Shown here: piece after piece, positions 7,097 through 16,200 of the stretch | How the letters are laid out: each line of letters starts with the position of its first letter | Position numbering within the stretch: the first letter of the stretch is position 1 | Position numbers and translations under genes: made by a program | Source: Rikenellaceae bacterium | GTDB taxonomy: Bacteria > Bacteroidota > Bacteroidia > Bacteroidales > Rikenellaceae | Length of the DNA stretch: 64,000 bases | Reading direction: 5' to 3' | Assembly: GCA_015060065.1 (NCBI GenBank) | Contig: SUZF01000002.1 | Coordinates: 62,001-126,000, forward strand | Notes under the pieces: generated by a model | Told to the model about the DNA's origin: nothing | The model's input: only the letters and a program-made list of their open reading frames with translations | Database searches by the model: none

Positions 7097-8915
7097 AGCG
7101 TGGATAGTAGATGTTTTTGCCCTTGACGTAATCGACAATATATTGACGTTTCACCTCGCCCGTGAGGTAAAACTCTTCGAGCAGAGAGGCTATGGGAAGT
7201 GCCATTGATGCTCCGAAACCTGCATTTTCGACATATACCGAGATTGCTATGCGCGGGTTATTCTTCGGAGCAAACGAGAGGAAGGTCGAGTGGTCCTGAC
7301 CATGGGGATTCTGTGCCGTACCAGTCTTACCGCAGACATCCAACCCCTCCAACTTCGCCCACGTCGAGGTACCATCGACATGCACACTGCGCCACATACC
7401 CTGCACGATAGGCTCGAAGTGTTTGGCATCGACCTTCGTATAGTGACGCTCATAGAATCTGCGGTCGAGCGAGTCCTGACCCTCAACGCTGCGGACAATA
7501 TGGGGCAGATAGTAGTAGCCCCTGTTGGCGATGATTGCCGCAAGGTTTGCCATCTGCAACGGAGTACATCCCAACTCTCCCTGACCAATCGAGAGCGACA
7601 GCACCGTGAGCGCATTCCACGAACCGCGATATCGCTTGTTATAAAACTCCTTATCGGGAACATATCCCGCACCCTCGCCCAAGAAGTCGGTTGCAAGGTC
7701 ACGACCAAAACCGAAACTCTCGACATACTCCTTCCAGACATCGTAGCCATTCTTCACGCTGCCATATTTCGGATTTTCGAGTATATTGCGAAAGACGTAG
7801 CAGAAGTAGGCATTACACGACGTCGCCACGGCATACGACAAGTCCGCCGGCGAGCGATGCTCGTGGCACTTCATCGAGACCCGTCCAGCCTTATAGCCCA
7901 AGTGGCAGGGGTAGGTCTGGCTCGGTCGCAACACACCCTCCTGCATACCGATAAGACCCTGCACCAACTTAAACGTCGAGCCCGGAGGATACTTCGCCTT
8001 CACGGCTCGGTTAAACAGCGGGCGTCGCTTGTTGTGCAGCATCCGCATATAGTTGTTACCGCGCTGGCGACCCACCAACTCGTCGGGGTCATACGTGGGC
8101 GACGAGACCATCATCAAAATCTCGCCCGTCGATGGCTCGATAGCCACCGCAGCACCAACCTTACCCGCCATCAACTCCTCGGCAAAGAGTTGCAGTCGCG
8201 CATCTATCGTACAGACAATGGACTTTCCGTGTTCGGGAATCGTATCGAATGCCCCATCCATATACGACCCCTTGACCGCACCATAGGCATCTATCTCCTC
8301 AACGCGCAATCCCTTTTTACCCTTCAACACATCCTCGTAAGCCGCCTCAACACCCGTAAGGCCGACATAGTCGCCTATTTCATACTCTTCATATCGGCGT
8401 AGCATCGATTCGCTGACCTCTCCGACATACCCAAGCAGATTGCCTCCCACCTTACGCGGATATTGGCGCACGGTGCGATAGACCGTGTAGAATCCCGGAA
8501 TCTTATACTCATCGAGCAGAAGTTTCGTCTCCTTCGGCACGTAACTGACGATTCGACGCGCTGCTCGCGGAGCATATCGGGCAGAGTTGAGTTCGCGTTC
8601 AAGTTTGCTGCGCGAGATATCGAGCATCTGACACAAGCGCATCGTATCGAAGCCCGTCTTGGGCAGTTCGCGGTAGATAACCATCAGGTCATAGCACTCT
8701 CGGCTCTGCGCCAGAAACTCTCCGTTGCGGTCATAAATCTCGCCTCTGGCAGGGTACAACACAACATGGCGCAACACATTATTGCGAGCCATATCCTTGT
8801 ATTTCGAGTCGAAGAGTTGAATCCACGCCAACCGCAGCAGTATCGCTCCAAAGATAAACAACACCACAAACTGTAAGGTCCTCAACCTTGCACGTCCCTC
8901 TCCGTAACCGCTCAT
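7086..8915 (-). CDS. mrdA: Penicillin-binding protein 2
   Basis: The class B transpeptidase that cross-links peptidoglycan during elongation; partner of RodA and MreC. It has 609 residues. A single N-terminal membrane segment (LQFVVLFIFGAILLRLAWIQ) is followed by the pedestal domain (ARGEIYDRNGEFLA). The transpeptidase domain carries S-x-x-K in PPGSTFKLVQG near residue 316, S-x-N as SCN in VATSCNAYF near 370, and K-T-G in VCGKTGTAQNPHG near 535. The start overlaps the mreD stop in an ATGA junction. Confidence 0.97.
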   Translation of the reverse strand: MSGYGEGRARLRTLQFVVLFIFGAILLRLAWIQLFDSKYKDMARNNVLRHVVLYPARGEIYDRNGEFLAQSRECYDLMVIYRELPKTGFDTMRLCQMLDISRSKLERELNSARYAPRAARRIVSYVPKETKLLLDEYKIPGFYTVYRTVRQYPRKVGGNLLGYVGEVSESMLRRYEEYEIGDYVGLTGVEAAYEDVLKGKKGLRVEEIDAYGAVKGSYMDGAFDTIPEHGKSIVCTIDARLQLFAEELMAGKVGAAVAIEPSTGEILMMVSSPTYDPDELVGRQRGNNYMRMLHNKRRPLFNRAVKAKYPPGSTFKLVQGLIGMQEGVLRPSQTYPCHLGYKAGRVSMKCHEHRSPADLSYAVATSCNAYFCYVFRNILENPKYGSVKNGYDVWKEYVESFGFGRDLATDFLGEGAGYVPDKEFYNKRYRGSWNALTVLSLSIGQGELGCTPLQMANLAAIIANRGYYYLPHIVRSVEGQDSLDRRFYERHYTKVDAKHFEPIVQGMWRSVHVDGTSTWAKLEGLDVCGKTGTAQNPHGQDHSTFLSFAPKNNPRIAISVYVENAGFGASMALPIASLLEEFYLTGEVKRQYIVDYVKGKNIYYPRYDK

Positions 8916-9427
8916 CGCATCGAGAGTTTAGGCGTAAAGAGAGCCGCAAGCAGTCGCACAAAGAGGATTGATGCCAACGTGCTGACCATAAAGCGTAAAA
9001 AGAGGTGTCCGAAATAGGCTGTCGTAAATGCCTCAAAGCCAAAGAAGAGCACCCCGTGCAGGATAACCATAATCGTCAGGTACTGCCAAAATTGGCGTCT
9101 GCCCATACGCATCGGTGTCGGGACTCCTCCGTCGCGCACAATATCGGCACCGAGTGTAAGATTCAACATCGGACGTCGCAGGTATGCCATAGCGAGAGTT
9201 GCTATCGTATTCAATCCTGCCGTTCCCATCGTCAAATCCATCGTCACGCCCATTACCAAACCCGACAACAGCACAACAATCGACGAAGCATTCAACGGCA
9301 GAAGCAGAACAAATGTCGTATAGACCATAGGGGCAAAATAGACCCATAGCGACAGCGTGTTGAAGAAGAATATCTGCAACAGTGCCGCAACTACAAAGAG
9401 CAGTATGTAATATCCGACCCTATACAT
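8912..9427 (-). CDS. mreD: Rod-shape determining protein MreD
   Basis: A 171-residue inner-membrane protein of the elongation complex. It has several hydrophobic segments (YYILLFVVAALLQIFFF, FVLLLPLNASSIVVLLSGLV, FLRFMVSTLASILFVRLL) and a central G-V-T-M-D-L-T-M-G-T-A-G-L-N stretch typical of Bacteroidota MreD. Sequence identity in this family is low, so its position between mreC and mrdA carries much of the call. Confidence 0.9.
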   Translation of the reverse strand: MYRVGYYILLFVVAALLQIFFFNTLSLWVYFAPMVYTTFVLLLPLNASSIVVLLSGLVMGVTMDLTMGTAGLNTIATLAMAYLRRPMLNLTLGADIVRDGGVPTPMRMGRRQFWQYLTIMVILHGVLFFGFEAFTTAYFGHLFLRFMVSTLASILFVRLLAALFTPKLSMR

Positions 9428-9440
9428 CTCTTTTCAAACC

Positions 9441-10271
9441 CTAATAGACCATACCTTTTGCACGCTGTTCCAGCCCCACGACCTCCTCGCGGTCGATATA
9501 CTTAACCAGCACAACATTATACAGATTCGAGAAATCCGCAGCCAGACGTACCTTGGCGTTGTAGTACGTCTTCGAGTCGTCAAGTTCAAAACTCTCGACC
9601 CATCCGATGCGCATATCCGAGGGGAAGTAGTGCGACACACCGGTCGTCACAACCTCGGCGCCCACCTCGATTTGGGCATACTTCGACAATTCGCACATCG
9701 TAACTTCGTATGGCGACCCACCATTCCACTCAATCGAGCCGGAGTAGCCATCGCCCTTGATTTTACATCCCGTGCGGAACGAGGTGTTAAGTATCGAAAT
9801 AGCCACCGAGTATCGCTCCGAGCAGTCGAGGATATATCCCACCGCCTCGCCCGAAGGGGACAGCACCGCCATATCGTTCATCACGCCATCGCGCAGTCCC
9901 TTGTTGAGTGTTATAAAGTTGCGGCTGCGGTTGATACTGCTCGACACCACACGTGCCGGCATAAATTCGTACTGCAACTCCGAAATATCGACCTCGCGAG
10001 AGGTATCGACCATTCCATCATAAAAAGCAAGGCGTTGTTCCAACTCTGCCACACGCTCCGTAAGTGCGCGATTCTCCTTGGCAAGCGAGAAGTAACCTCC
10101 GATATCGGTTATCGTACCCGCCAGACCTCCCGTCACAGCATTTGCACGAGCCAGAATTGTCGCTTGGGTATAGTAGGTAGAGCGTGCGTAGATTCCGATG
10201 GCTACAACCTCGAAAACCACGAACAACAGCGTCACATAACTACGCCGTATAAACTCCAACAGACGATACAT
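9441..10271 (-). CDS. mreC: Rod-shape determining protein MreC
   Basis: A periplasmic scaffold that links MreB/MreD to PBP2. The start is taken as ATG 10271 (MYRLLEFIRRSY), giving 276 residues; an ATG 36 nt upstream gives an unlikely prefix made of repeat-adjacent sequence. One N-terminal membrane helix (LLFVVFEVVAIGIY) is followed by a coiled coil (AKENRALTERVAELEQRL, near residues 67-85) and the beta-rich MreC domain with ARVVSSSINRSRNFITLNKGLRDGV and GSIEWNGGSPYEVTM. It lies 14 bp before mreD. Confidence 0.95.
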   Translation of the reverse strand: MYRLLEFIRRSYVTLLFVVFEVVAIGIYARSTYYTQATILARANAVTGGLAGTITDIGGYFSLAKENRALTERVAELEQRLAFYDGMVDTSREVDISELQYEFMPARVVSSSINRSRNFITLNKGLRDGVMNDMAVLSPSGEAVGYILDCSERYSVAISILNTSFRTGCKIKGDGYSGSIEWNGGSPYEVTMCELSKYAQIEVGAEVVTTGVSHYFPSDMRIGWVESFELDDSKTYYNAKVRLAADFSNLYNVVLVKYIDREEVVGLEQRAKGMVY

Positions 10272-10296
10272 ACTCCGAATTGAAAATCGACAACCA

Positions 10297-10331
10297 TCAA
10301 TTGTCAATTGTCAATTATCAATTGTCAATTA
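10297..10331. repeat. Heptamer tandem repeat between mreB and mreC
   Basis: Five consecutive copies of TCAATT(G/A): G, G, A, G, A at the last base. It sits in the 64-bp gap inside the mre operon. Arrays of a 7-bp unit change length easily by slippage. A second 7-bp array, of a different unit, lies at 19561. Confidence 0.85.
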
Positions 10332-10335
10332 AAAA

Positions 10336-11358
10336 TTATCCTTTCATCAAGAACGAGAAGCGGTCGATATTCTTCAAGGCGATACCCGTACCGCGAGCGA
10401 TAGCACGCAACGGATCCTCGGCGATATGGAACGGCAGACCGGTCTTCTCCGACAGACGCTTGTCCAGACCCTTAATCAAGGCTCCACCACCTGCCAGATA
10501 GACTCCGTTCTTCACGATGTCGGCATAGAGTTCGGGCGGCATCTTTTCGAGTACCTGCATCAGTGCCGCATCCAACTTCACAAGCGACTTTTCGAGTGCA
10601 TACGCAATCTCATTCGAACTTAACGACACGGTCTGTGGCAGAGCCGTAAGCATATTGGGACCCGTAACGATATAATCCTCCGGCTCCTCGTCGAGTTGTG
10701 GCACAGCGGCTCCGATAGAGCATTTGATAGCCTCGGCAGTACGCTCACCGATGCGGATATTGTGTTGCTGACGCACATAGTTCTGAATATCGGAAGTGAA
10801 AACATCACCGGCAACATTTATCGACTCCGAGCAGACGATACCACCCAACGATATGCAGGCAATCTCCGAAGTACCTCCACCGATATCGATAATCATATTA
10901 CCCTCCGGAGCCTCGACATCCAGACCCGCACCCAACGCAGCCGCCATAGGCTCAAAAATCATATATACCTCACGCGCACCGGCACGGTCAGCCGAGTCGC
11001 GCACAGCACGAATCTCGACATTGGTCGAACCCGACGGGATACAGATAACCATACGCAACGAGGGCGAGAAGAGGCTGCCCGACATACGCACCTTCTTAAT
11101 CATTCCGCGCAACATCAACTCCGTAGCGTTAAAGTCGGCAATCACACCATCCTTCAACGGACGGATAGTCTTGATTCGCGGATTCGTCTTCTCGTGCATC
11201 TGACGAGCCTGATGGCCTATTGCCACCAACTTCTCGGAGTGCGAGTCGATAGCCACAATCGATGGCTCATCGACAACAACCTTATCGTTGTGAATAATCA
11301 GGGTATTGGCAGTACCAAGGTCGATACCCAACTCCTGTGTCAATGAAAAAAGTCCCAT
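10336..11358 (-). CDS. mreB: Rod-shape determining actin homologue MreB
   Basis: Forms membrane-associated filaments that steer cell-wall synthesis. The 340-residue product opens with MGLFSLTQELGIDLGTANT, the phosphate-1 loop of the actin fold. It continues with DGVIADFNATELML, VICIPSGSTNVEIRAV, EPMAAALGAGLDV, the second phosphate loop MIIDIGGGTSEIACISLGG, and VYLAGGGALIKGLDKRL near residue 290. First gene of the mreBCD-mrdA-rodA operon; a good -7 element lies about 97 nt upstream. Confidence 0.97.
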   Translation of the reverse strand: MGLFSLTQELGIDLGTANTLIIHNDKVVVDEPSIVAIDSHSEKLVAIGHQARQMHEKTNPRIKTIRPLKDGVIADFNATELMLRGMIKKVRMSGSLFSPSLRMVICIPSGSTNVEIRAVRDSADRAGAREVYMIFEPMAAALGAGLDVEAPEGNMIIDIGGGTSEIACISLGGIVCSESINVAGDVFTSDIQNYVRQQHNIRIGERTAEAIKCSIGAAVPQLDEEPEDYIVTGPNMLTALPQTVSLSSNEIAYALEKSLVKLDAALMQVLEKMPPELYADIVKNGVYLAGGGALIKGLDKRLSEKTGLPFHIAEDPLRAIARGTGIALKNIDRFSFLMKG

Positions 11359-11454
11359 ATTCTATATCGTTTTTAATTTTTATTCAAATCCTTAATTTTC
11401 AGCCGTCTGCGCATCTCTCGCCCCGCAACCGAATCGCCTCTTTACAATCTTTTG

Positions 11455-11462
11455 CAAAGGTA
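11455..11462 (-). promoter_or_regulatory. -7 element of the mreB operon
   Basis: The minus strand reads TACCTTTG here, matching TAnnTTTG, followed by C as is common. It leaves a leader of roughly 90 nt before mreB. Confidence 0.65.
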
Positions 11463-11507
11463 CAAAAAAGATAAATATCTTTTACGCTTTTTTTACGATT
11501 TTTTCGT

Positions 11508-11515
11508 TACTTTTG
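11508..11515 (+). promoter_or_regulatory. -7 element of pgi
   Basis: TACTTTTG followed by C matches TAnnTTTG on the plus strand, with a leader of about 110 nt before the ATG at 11630. It diverges from the mreB promoter about 50 bp away. Confidence 0.65.
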
Positions 11516-11629
11516 CAGTCGTAAAATTTACCTCGCGTTGAGTACCTCTTTGCAGGGGTAAAAACAACGTCCCGAAGAGGGTGAAAATTGTACAAATTTT
11601 AACAAAACCAATAAACGATTTCTTTGACT

Positions 11630-12961
11630 ATGGAATTGATTAAACTCGACATTCGCAAGACGGGTGTCACCCCCACAGCCGAACTCTGCGCACAGGCGGC
11701 AGCGGCAAACAAGATGCTCCACACGGGCGAAGGTGCCGGCAACGACTTTTTGGGCTGGGTTGCACTCCCCTCATCGATTGATGCGGCAGAGATTGCAACA
11801 ATCAAGGCACAGGCAGACAAACTCCGCGCCAAGGCAGAGGTTGTTATCTGCATCGGTATCGGCGGCTCGTACCTCGGCGCAAAGGCCGTTCTTGACGCTT
11901 TGAGCAACTCGTTTGAGTATCTTCGCAAGAAGCACGACAACCCGACCGTAATCTTCGCAGGTCAGAACATCTCGGAGGACTACACCTACGAAATGCTCGA
12001 CGCTTTGAAGGATTACTCGATTGCAACCATCGTAATCTCGAAGTCGGGAACCACCACCGAGCCTGCTATCGCCTTCCGCATCATCAAGGAGGAGATTGAG
12101 CGTCGCTATGGCAAGGAGGAGGCTCGCGAGCGTATCGTTGCCGTTACGGACAAGGCTCGTGGCGCACTGAAAACCCTCGCAGACAACGAAGGCTACCCCT
12201 CATACGTCATTCCCGACAACGTAGGCGGTCGCTTCTCGGTACTCACTCCGGTAGGTTTGCTCCCGTTGGCAGTAGGTGGTGTCGATATCGAGGCTCTGGT
12301 CGCAGGTGCTGTCGAGATGGAGAAGGCTACCTCGGCAGAGGTCGCTATCGAGGAGAACCTCGCGGCTCAATACGCTATCGCCCGCAACGCACTCTATGGC
12401 GAGGGTCGCAAGATTGAGATTCTCGGCTCATACGAGCCCAAGTTGCAGTATATCAACGAGTGGTGGAAGCAACTCTATGGCGAGAGCGAAGGCAAGGACG
12501 GCAAGGGCATCTTCCCCGCAAGCGTAACTCTCACCGCCGACCTGCACTCGATGGGTCAGTACATTCAGGAGGGCGAGCGCACACTCTTCGAGACTATCAT
12601 CTCGGTTGAGAATCCCGCACACAAGGTTGTTATCGAGGCAGACAAGGACAACCTCGACGGTCTGAACTTCCTTGCCGGCAAGCGCATCTCGGAGGTAAAT
12701 CGCATGGCGGAGTTGGGCGTGCAGTTGGCTCACGTGGATGGCAATGTGCCCAACATCCGCATCGCACTGCCCGCAATCGAGGCTCGCACGATTGGAGCCT
12801 TGCTCTACTTCTTCGAGAAGGCATGCGGCATCAGCGGCTATATGCTCGGTGTAAATCCCTTCAACCAGCCGGGTGTCGAGGCGTACAAGAAGAATATGTT
12901 TGCCCTGCTCGACAAGCCCGGATACGAGGAGGAGTCGAAGGCAATCAAAGCAAGATTGTAA
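11630..12961 (+). CDS. pgi: Glucose-6-phosphate isomerase
   Basis: Interconverts glucose 6-phosphate and fructose 6-phosphate in glycolysis and gluconeogenesis. The ATG at 11630 ([12 protein letters not shown]) is preferred to a TTG two codons upstream; 443 residues, the size of the compact bacterial type. Motifs: [21 protein letters not shown] near 70, the family signature [15 protein letters not shown] near 135, [17 protein letters not shown] near 200, the catalytic-Glu region [21 protein letters not shown] near 272-292, and [19 protein letters not shown] with the catalytic lysine near the end. It stands alone, with its own promoter and terminator. Confidence 0.97.
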   Translation: MELIKLDIRKTGVTPTAELCAQAAAANKMLHTGEGAGNDFLGWVALPSSIDAAEIATIKAQADKLRAKAEVVICIGIGGSYLGAKAVLDALSNSFEYLRKKHDNPTVIFAGQNISEDYTYEMLDALKDYSIATIVISKSGTTTEPAIAFRIIKEEIERRYGKEEARERIVAVTDKARGALKTLADNEGYPSYVIPDNVGGRFSVLTPVGLLPLAVGGVDIEALVAGAVEMEKATSAEVAIEENLAAQYAIARNALYGEGRKIEILGSYEPKLQYINEWWKQLYGESEGKDGKGIFPASVTLTADLHSMGQYIQEGERTLFETIISVENPAHKVVIEADKDNLDGLNFLAGKRISEVNRMAELGVQLAHVDGNVPNIRIALPAIEARTIGALLYFFEKACGISGYMLGVNPFNQPGVEAYKKNMFALLDKPGYEEESKAIKARL

Positions 12962-13039
12962 TCACAAGGCAGAGCAAATGAATTAAAGAGGTTACGACAA
13001 ACCAAATATTGAATTGAATTTAATTTATTTTGCATATCA

Positions 13040-13076
13040 ACGTGCTTGAATCGGCAGATTCAGGCACGTTTTTTTC
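13040..13076 (+). terminator. Intrinsic terminator after pgi
   Basis: A stem of ACGTGC plus TGAATC pairs with GATTCA plus GCACGT (one internal mismatch), with a 4-nt loop and a run of seven T. It lies only 28 bp before the next start codon. Confidence 0.85.
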
Positions 13077-13103
13077 TTGTGGGGTTACAAAACACGACGC
13101 TAT

Positions 13104-13754
13104 ATGAAACCGCGCAACATTGTAATCATGATATTCTGCCTCTTTGCCGGTGCGGCAATGATAGTTACACTACATATCCGCTCGAAGATGAGCGACAACA
13201 CTCTCGAATCTCAATGGCAGACAACCACCGCAGACCTCCACTCTGCCGGCACGGCAGCACACGCTCGCAGCATACAATACGACACTTACGCCCGACAAGC
13301 CGCCATCGAGCAACTACCCTCACACGAACAACTATTCCTCGCGCTCGCGCACTCCGAGCGCATACACGAGCAGATGTGCGCAAAGGCGGCACACCTATTC
13401 GGGAGCAAGACGACACCCGGCACCGAAACCTCTACACTCACAACATCAACCCCAGAGAATCTCGCCCGCAGCCTCGCTTCGGCACGGACACATCATCGCC
13501 TATCGAAGGGTAATGCAACGACCCGCGCCCTCAACAACGGAAACCGCTACGTGGCTCGTATTTTTATATGGATTGACGGCAGCAACCGCCGCCATATCGA
13601 ACTGCTCGAAAAAGCCTATAACCGCACCACCGGCACCCCGGAAAATGGCGGGTACCTCGTCTGTCCGAAGTGCGGAAACACCTACCACACATCGAGTTAT
13701 GATGCCTACTGCCCCTTCTGCCATACGCATCACTCCGACTTCAAACGATTTTGA
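13104..13754 (+). CDS. Membrane-anchored rubrerythrin-like protein with degenerate diiron site
   Basis: A protein of about 216 residues; the ATG at 13104 is chosen because it opens directly onto a membrane segment (NIVIMIFCLFAGAAMIVTL), which classical cytoplasmic rubrerythrins lack. Residues about 30-175 look like a ferritin-like four-helix domain: LALAHSERIHEQM keeps the E-x-x-H of helix 2. Helix 1 (SAGTAAHARSIQY) and the second half (ASARTHHRL, GSNRRHIELLEKAY) lack the usual Glu ligands. The C-terminal rubredoxin-like knuckles are intact: CPKCGNTYH and CPFCHTH. Family members reduce peroxide; this one may only bind iron at the rubredoxin end. Neighbours give no functional clue. Confidence 0.75.
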   Translation: MKPRNIVIMIFCLFAGAAMIVTLHIRSKMSDNTLESQWQTTTADLHSAGTAAHARSIQYDTYARQAAIEQLPSHEQLFLALAHSERIHEQMCAKAAHLFGSKTTPGTETSTLTTSTPENLARSLASARTHHRLSKGNATTRALNNGNRYVARIFIWIDGSNRRHIELLEKAYNRTTGTPENGGYLVCPKCGNTYHTSSYDAYCPFCHTHHSDFKRF

Positions 13755-13770
13755 GAATAGAGGCAAAGCC

Positions 13771-13786
13771 AATGGCTAATGGCTAA
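13771..13786. repeat. Short intergenic repeat AATGGCTAATGGCTAA
   Basis: Two direct copies of AATGGCTA in the gap between the convergent rubrerythrin-like and response regulator genes. The same octamer pattern appears in inverse orientation at 16833-16846, so it may be a dispersed intergenic element of this genome. Confidence 0.5.
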
Positions 13787-13790
13787 CAAC

Positions 13791-14426
13791 CTACAACTCC
13801 ACCAGATGCCTGCGGATAGCATAGACCACAAGGCTGGCGGTATTCTTACACCCCGTCTTTTCGAGAATATTAGCGCGGTGGGCATCAACAGTGCGCTTCG
13901 AGATAAAGAGTTCGTCGGCAATCTCCTGATTGGACAATCCGCGACAGATGCCGAGCAGAATCTCAATCTCGCGCGACGACAGTTCATCAGATGAACGCTC
14001 CGTACCACGCAGGCGGTGCGACATCGACGAGAGTAGGCTCTTGCTGAAATAGTTACCCCCGGCAACCACTGCATCTATGGCATCAAAGACCTCCTCAATG
14101 GCAGAATCTTTAAGCAGGAACCCCTTGGCTCCTGCCTCGACCATACGGGTATAGTAGTTCTCGTCACCGAACATCGAGAGGGTAACAATTTTCAGGTCGG
14201 GACGCAGAGCCAAAGCCTCTCGTGTAGCCTCCTCTCCACCGACATTGGGCATCGAGATATCCATAAAGACTACATCGGCAGCGGTCATAGGCAACATCGC
14301 AAGAAACTCCCTGCCATCGCCTGCCTCGCCCACAACACGATACCTCTCACGCATCGAAAGAAGTGTATTCAGACCCTTGCGAAAGAGTGCGTGGTCATCC
14401 ACGAGAATTATCCTAACATCATCCAT
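13791..14426 (-). CDS. NarL/FixJ-type response regulator
   Basis: A 211-residue transcription regulator. The receiver domain carries the acidic pair in IILVDDHALFRKG, the phosphoacceptor Asp in VVFMDISMP near residue 54, Ser/Thr in IVTLSMFGD and Lys in GFLLKDS. The C-terminal LuxR-type helix-turn-helix covers about residues 146-211 (SSREIEILLGICRGLSNQEIADELFISKRTVDAHRANILEKTG). It lies 11 bp downstream of its probable partner histidine kinase and behind surE. Target genes cannot be told. Confidence 0.93.
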   Translation of the reverse strand: MDDVRIILVDDHALFRKGLNTLLSMRERYRVVGEAGDGREFLAMLPMTAADVVFMDISMPNVGGEEATREALALRPDLKIVTLSMFGDENYYTRMVEAGAKGFLLKDSAIEEVFDAIDAVVAGGNYFSKSLLSSMSHRLRGTERSSDELSSREIEILLGICRGLSNQEIADELFISKRTVDAHRANILEKTGCKNTASLVVYAIRRHLVEL

Positions 14427-14437
14427 ATCATTCGTCT

Positions 14438-15391
14438 TTAATGAGCCGAGCCACCGACATCCACCTTGACCGAAGCCCGCATACCTTTACCCTTTGCGCT
14501 CGCAATATCGAGCAGCCCGTTCAGCGAATTTACACGTGACGAGATGTTCGACAGACCCATTCCGCAATCCATCATAGCCTGCGGATTGAATCCCTTGCCG
14601 TCATCGGTATATTCAAGCGAGAGAACTCCGTCGGCCAGTGCCAACGAGAGATTTATCGAGTGACATTTGGCGTGTTTAAGCGAGTTATTGATAAGTTCGC
14701 ATATCACGCGATACATCACAATCTCGACATCCGAGTCGAATCTCTCGTTGCGCAGATTGGTCGTAAAACGTATCTTCACATCGTGAATTGCAACACTTTT
14801 ATTGATAAAATTCTGCACTCCTCGCGCCAATCCAAAGTCGTTAAGCACCTGCGGCTGCATATTGTTCGAGATTTCGCGCAATGAGCGTATCGCCTCGTCT
14901 ATTACATAGGTCGTGTTGGCTGTAATCTCGGCACGCTGTCGCTCATCCTTGGTCGATTTGAGTGCCGTGAGTGACATCTTCGCCGACGAGAGCAGAGGAC
15001 CCATTCCATCATGCAACTCCTTGGCAAAACGCGACTTGGACTTCTCCTCGGCACGCAACACCGCAGTAAGCAGGCGTTTATTGAGCAGGGTGCGTTGGCG
15101 ATTCAGTCGGTCGATATACTTGAACATTCGATGTGCAAACATCACACCCACCGAGATACATATTGTCGAGAGTGAGCAGATGGCAACCACAACCTGCGGA
15201 GAGACATCTATCTTACCGTTATACATGCGCAGTTGCAGGAACATCACCACCGAGATAATCAGATAGCCGATAATCATCAATATCCACGCAACATTATACT
15301 TTGTCCTGCGCACCAAACGCAAGGCAAAGACCGTCGCCACAGCCTGCACAATGAGCGACACCACCAACACCACCTCCAAGAAGAATTTCAT
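14438..15391 (-). CDS. Membrane sensor histidine kinase (HisKA_3 type)
   Basis: A 317-residue kinase with three or four N-terminal membrane segments (FFLEVVLVVSLIVQAVATVFAL, WILMIIGYLIISVVMFL, VVVAICSLSTICISVGVMF) and almost no periplasmic domain. It probably senses within the membrane. The phosphorylated His lies in SRFAKELHDGMGPLLSSAK near residue 126, the NarX/DesK-type HisKA_3 motif. The ATPase domain shows ELINNSLKHAKC (N box), YTDDGKGFNPQ (G1) and GMGLSNISSRV (G2). It pairs with the NarL-type regulator downstream. The 19-bp gap from surE suggests they share a transcript. Confidence 0.93.
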   Translation of the reverse strand: MKFFLEVVLVVSLIVQAVATVFALRLVRRTKYNVAWILMIIGYLIISVVMFLQLRMYNGKIDVSPQVVVAICSLSTICISVGVMFAHRMFKYIDRLNRQRTLLNKRLLTAVLRAEEKSKSRFAKELHDGMGPLLSSAKMSLTALKSTKDERQRAEITANTTYVIDEAIRSLREISNNMQPQVLNDFGLARGVQNFINKSVAIHDVKIRFTTNLRNERFDSDVEIVMYRVICELINNSLKHAKCHSINLSLALADGVLSLEYTDDGKGFNPQAMMDCGMGLSNISSRVNSLNGLLDIASAKGKGMRASVKVDVGGSAH

Positions 15392-15410
15392 ATACTACTA
15401 TTATATATGT

Positions 15411-16187
15411 TTAGTGTTTCAACACCGTATTGAGGGCATCCATCTTCGCGTAGTCGGTCATATCGACCTGCACCGGCACCACCGACACGTAGCCATGAGC
15501 CAAAGCCCACTCATCAGTATCCTCGGCATCCGGCTCGGCATTGCAAAATCCGCCCGTAAGCCAGAAATATTGGCGATTGTGCGGGTCCTGACGCGAATAA
15601 AACTCCTCGCGCCAATATCCTCGCGTTTGGCGACACACCTTCACTCCGCGCACCTCCTCAAACGGGATATCGGGGACATTTACATTCAGACACAACGGAG
15701 TCGGCACACCGCCCTCCACCACCGAGCGTATAATCTGCTCGCCATAGTGTACCGCAGCCGTGAAGTCGGCATCGGGATCGTGGCTCGTAACCGACAGACC
15801 CACCGAAGGGCATCCGTAGAAACTACCCTCGATAGCGGCACCCATAGTTCCCGAATAGAGAACATTTACCGCTGCATTCGAGCCGTGGTTGATACCCGAA
15901 ATCACAAGGTCGGGAATCCTCCCCTCGAAGAGGTAATCAAACGCCATCTTGGCGCAATCCACAGGCGTACCCGACAGAGAATATACCTCGACACCCTCCT
16001 CGTCGCGCACCTTTTTCAGATAGACCGGATTATACATCGTTATTGCCTGGCTCATACCGCTTTGCGCCCTCTCCGGAGCCACAGCAACCACACGTCCAAA
16101 CTTTCGAGCCACCTCAATTGCGGCAGCAAAACCTTTCGACTGATAGCCATCGTCGTTGGTTACAAAAATCAATTTCTCGCTATTCAT
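15411..16187 (-). CDS. surE: 5'/3'-nucleotidase SurE
   Basis: A metal-dependent nucleoside monophosphate phosphatase (also able to act on short polyphosphate) in the cytoplasm. The start ATG 16187 (MNSEKLIFVTNDDGYQSKG) gives 259 residues. The metal site is visible as N-D-D near residue 10, the active-site Ser in the loop APERAQSGMSQAITM, and Asn in VISGINHGSNAAVNVLYSGTMGAA. It is the first gene of a probable surE-kinase-regulator transcript. A -7 element lies 5 nt from the start codon, so the mRNA may be leaderless. Confidence 0.95.
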   Translation of the reverse strand: MNSEKLIFVTNDDGYQSKGFAAAIEVARKFGRVVAVAPERAQSGMSQAITMYNPVYLKKVRDEEGVEVYSLSGTPVDCAKMAFDYLFEGRIPDLVISGINHGSNAAVNVLYSGTMGAAIEGSFYGCPSVGLSVTSHDPDADFTAAVHYGEQIIRSVVEGGVPTPLCLNVNVPDIPFEEVRGVKVCRQTRGYWREEFYSRQDPHNRQYFWLTGGFCNAEPDAEDTDEWALAHGYVSVVPVQVDMTDYAKMDALNTVLKH

Positions 16188-16192
16188 AACCA

Positions 16193-16200
16193 CAAAAATA
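16193..16200 (-). promoter_or_regulatory. -7 element before surE
   Basis: The minus strand reads TATTTTTG, matching TAnnTTTG, with only TGGTT between it and the surE ATG (16187-16185). This places the likely transcription start at or beside the start codon. Confidence 0.5.

Noticed and set aside
5984..7126. Long plus-strand frame antisense to rodA
   Set aside because: The product is His/Gln/Arg-rich low complexity, typical of an antisense shadow of a membrane-protein gene.
13020..13104. The pgi terminator as an attenuator in the rubrerythrin leader
   Set aside because: A near-consensus -7 (TTATTTTG) precedes the hairpin, but it lacks the TA, and the hairpin is fully explained as the end of pgi. 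No alternative fold was found.
13046..13513. Alternative frame overlapping the rubrerythrin-like gene
   Set aside because: Arg/His-rich with no motif; the other frame has a membrane segment and both rubredoxin knuckles.
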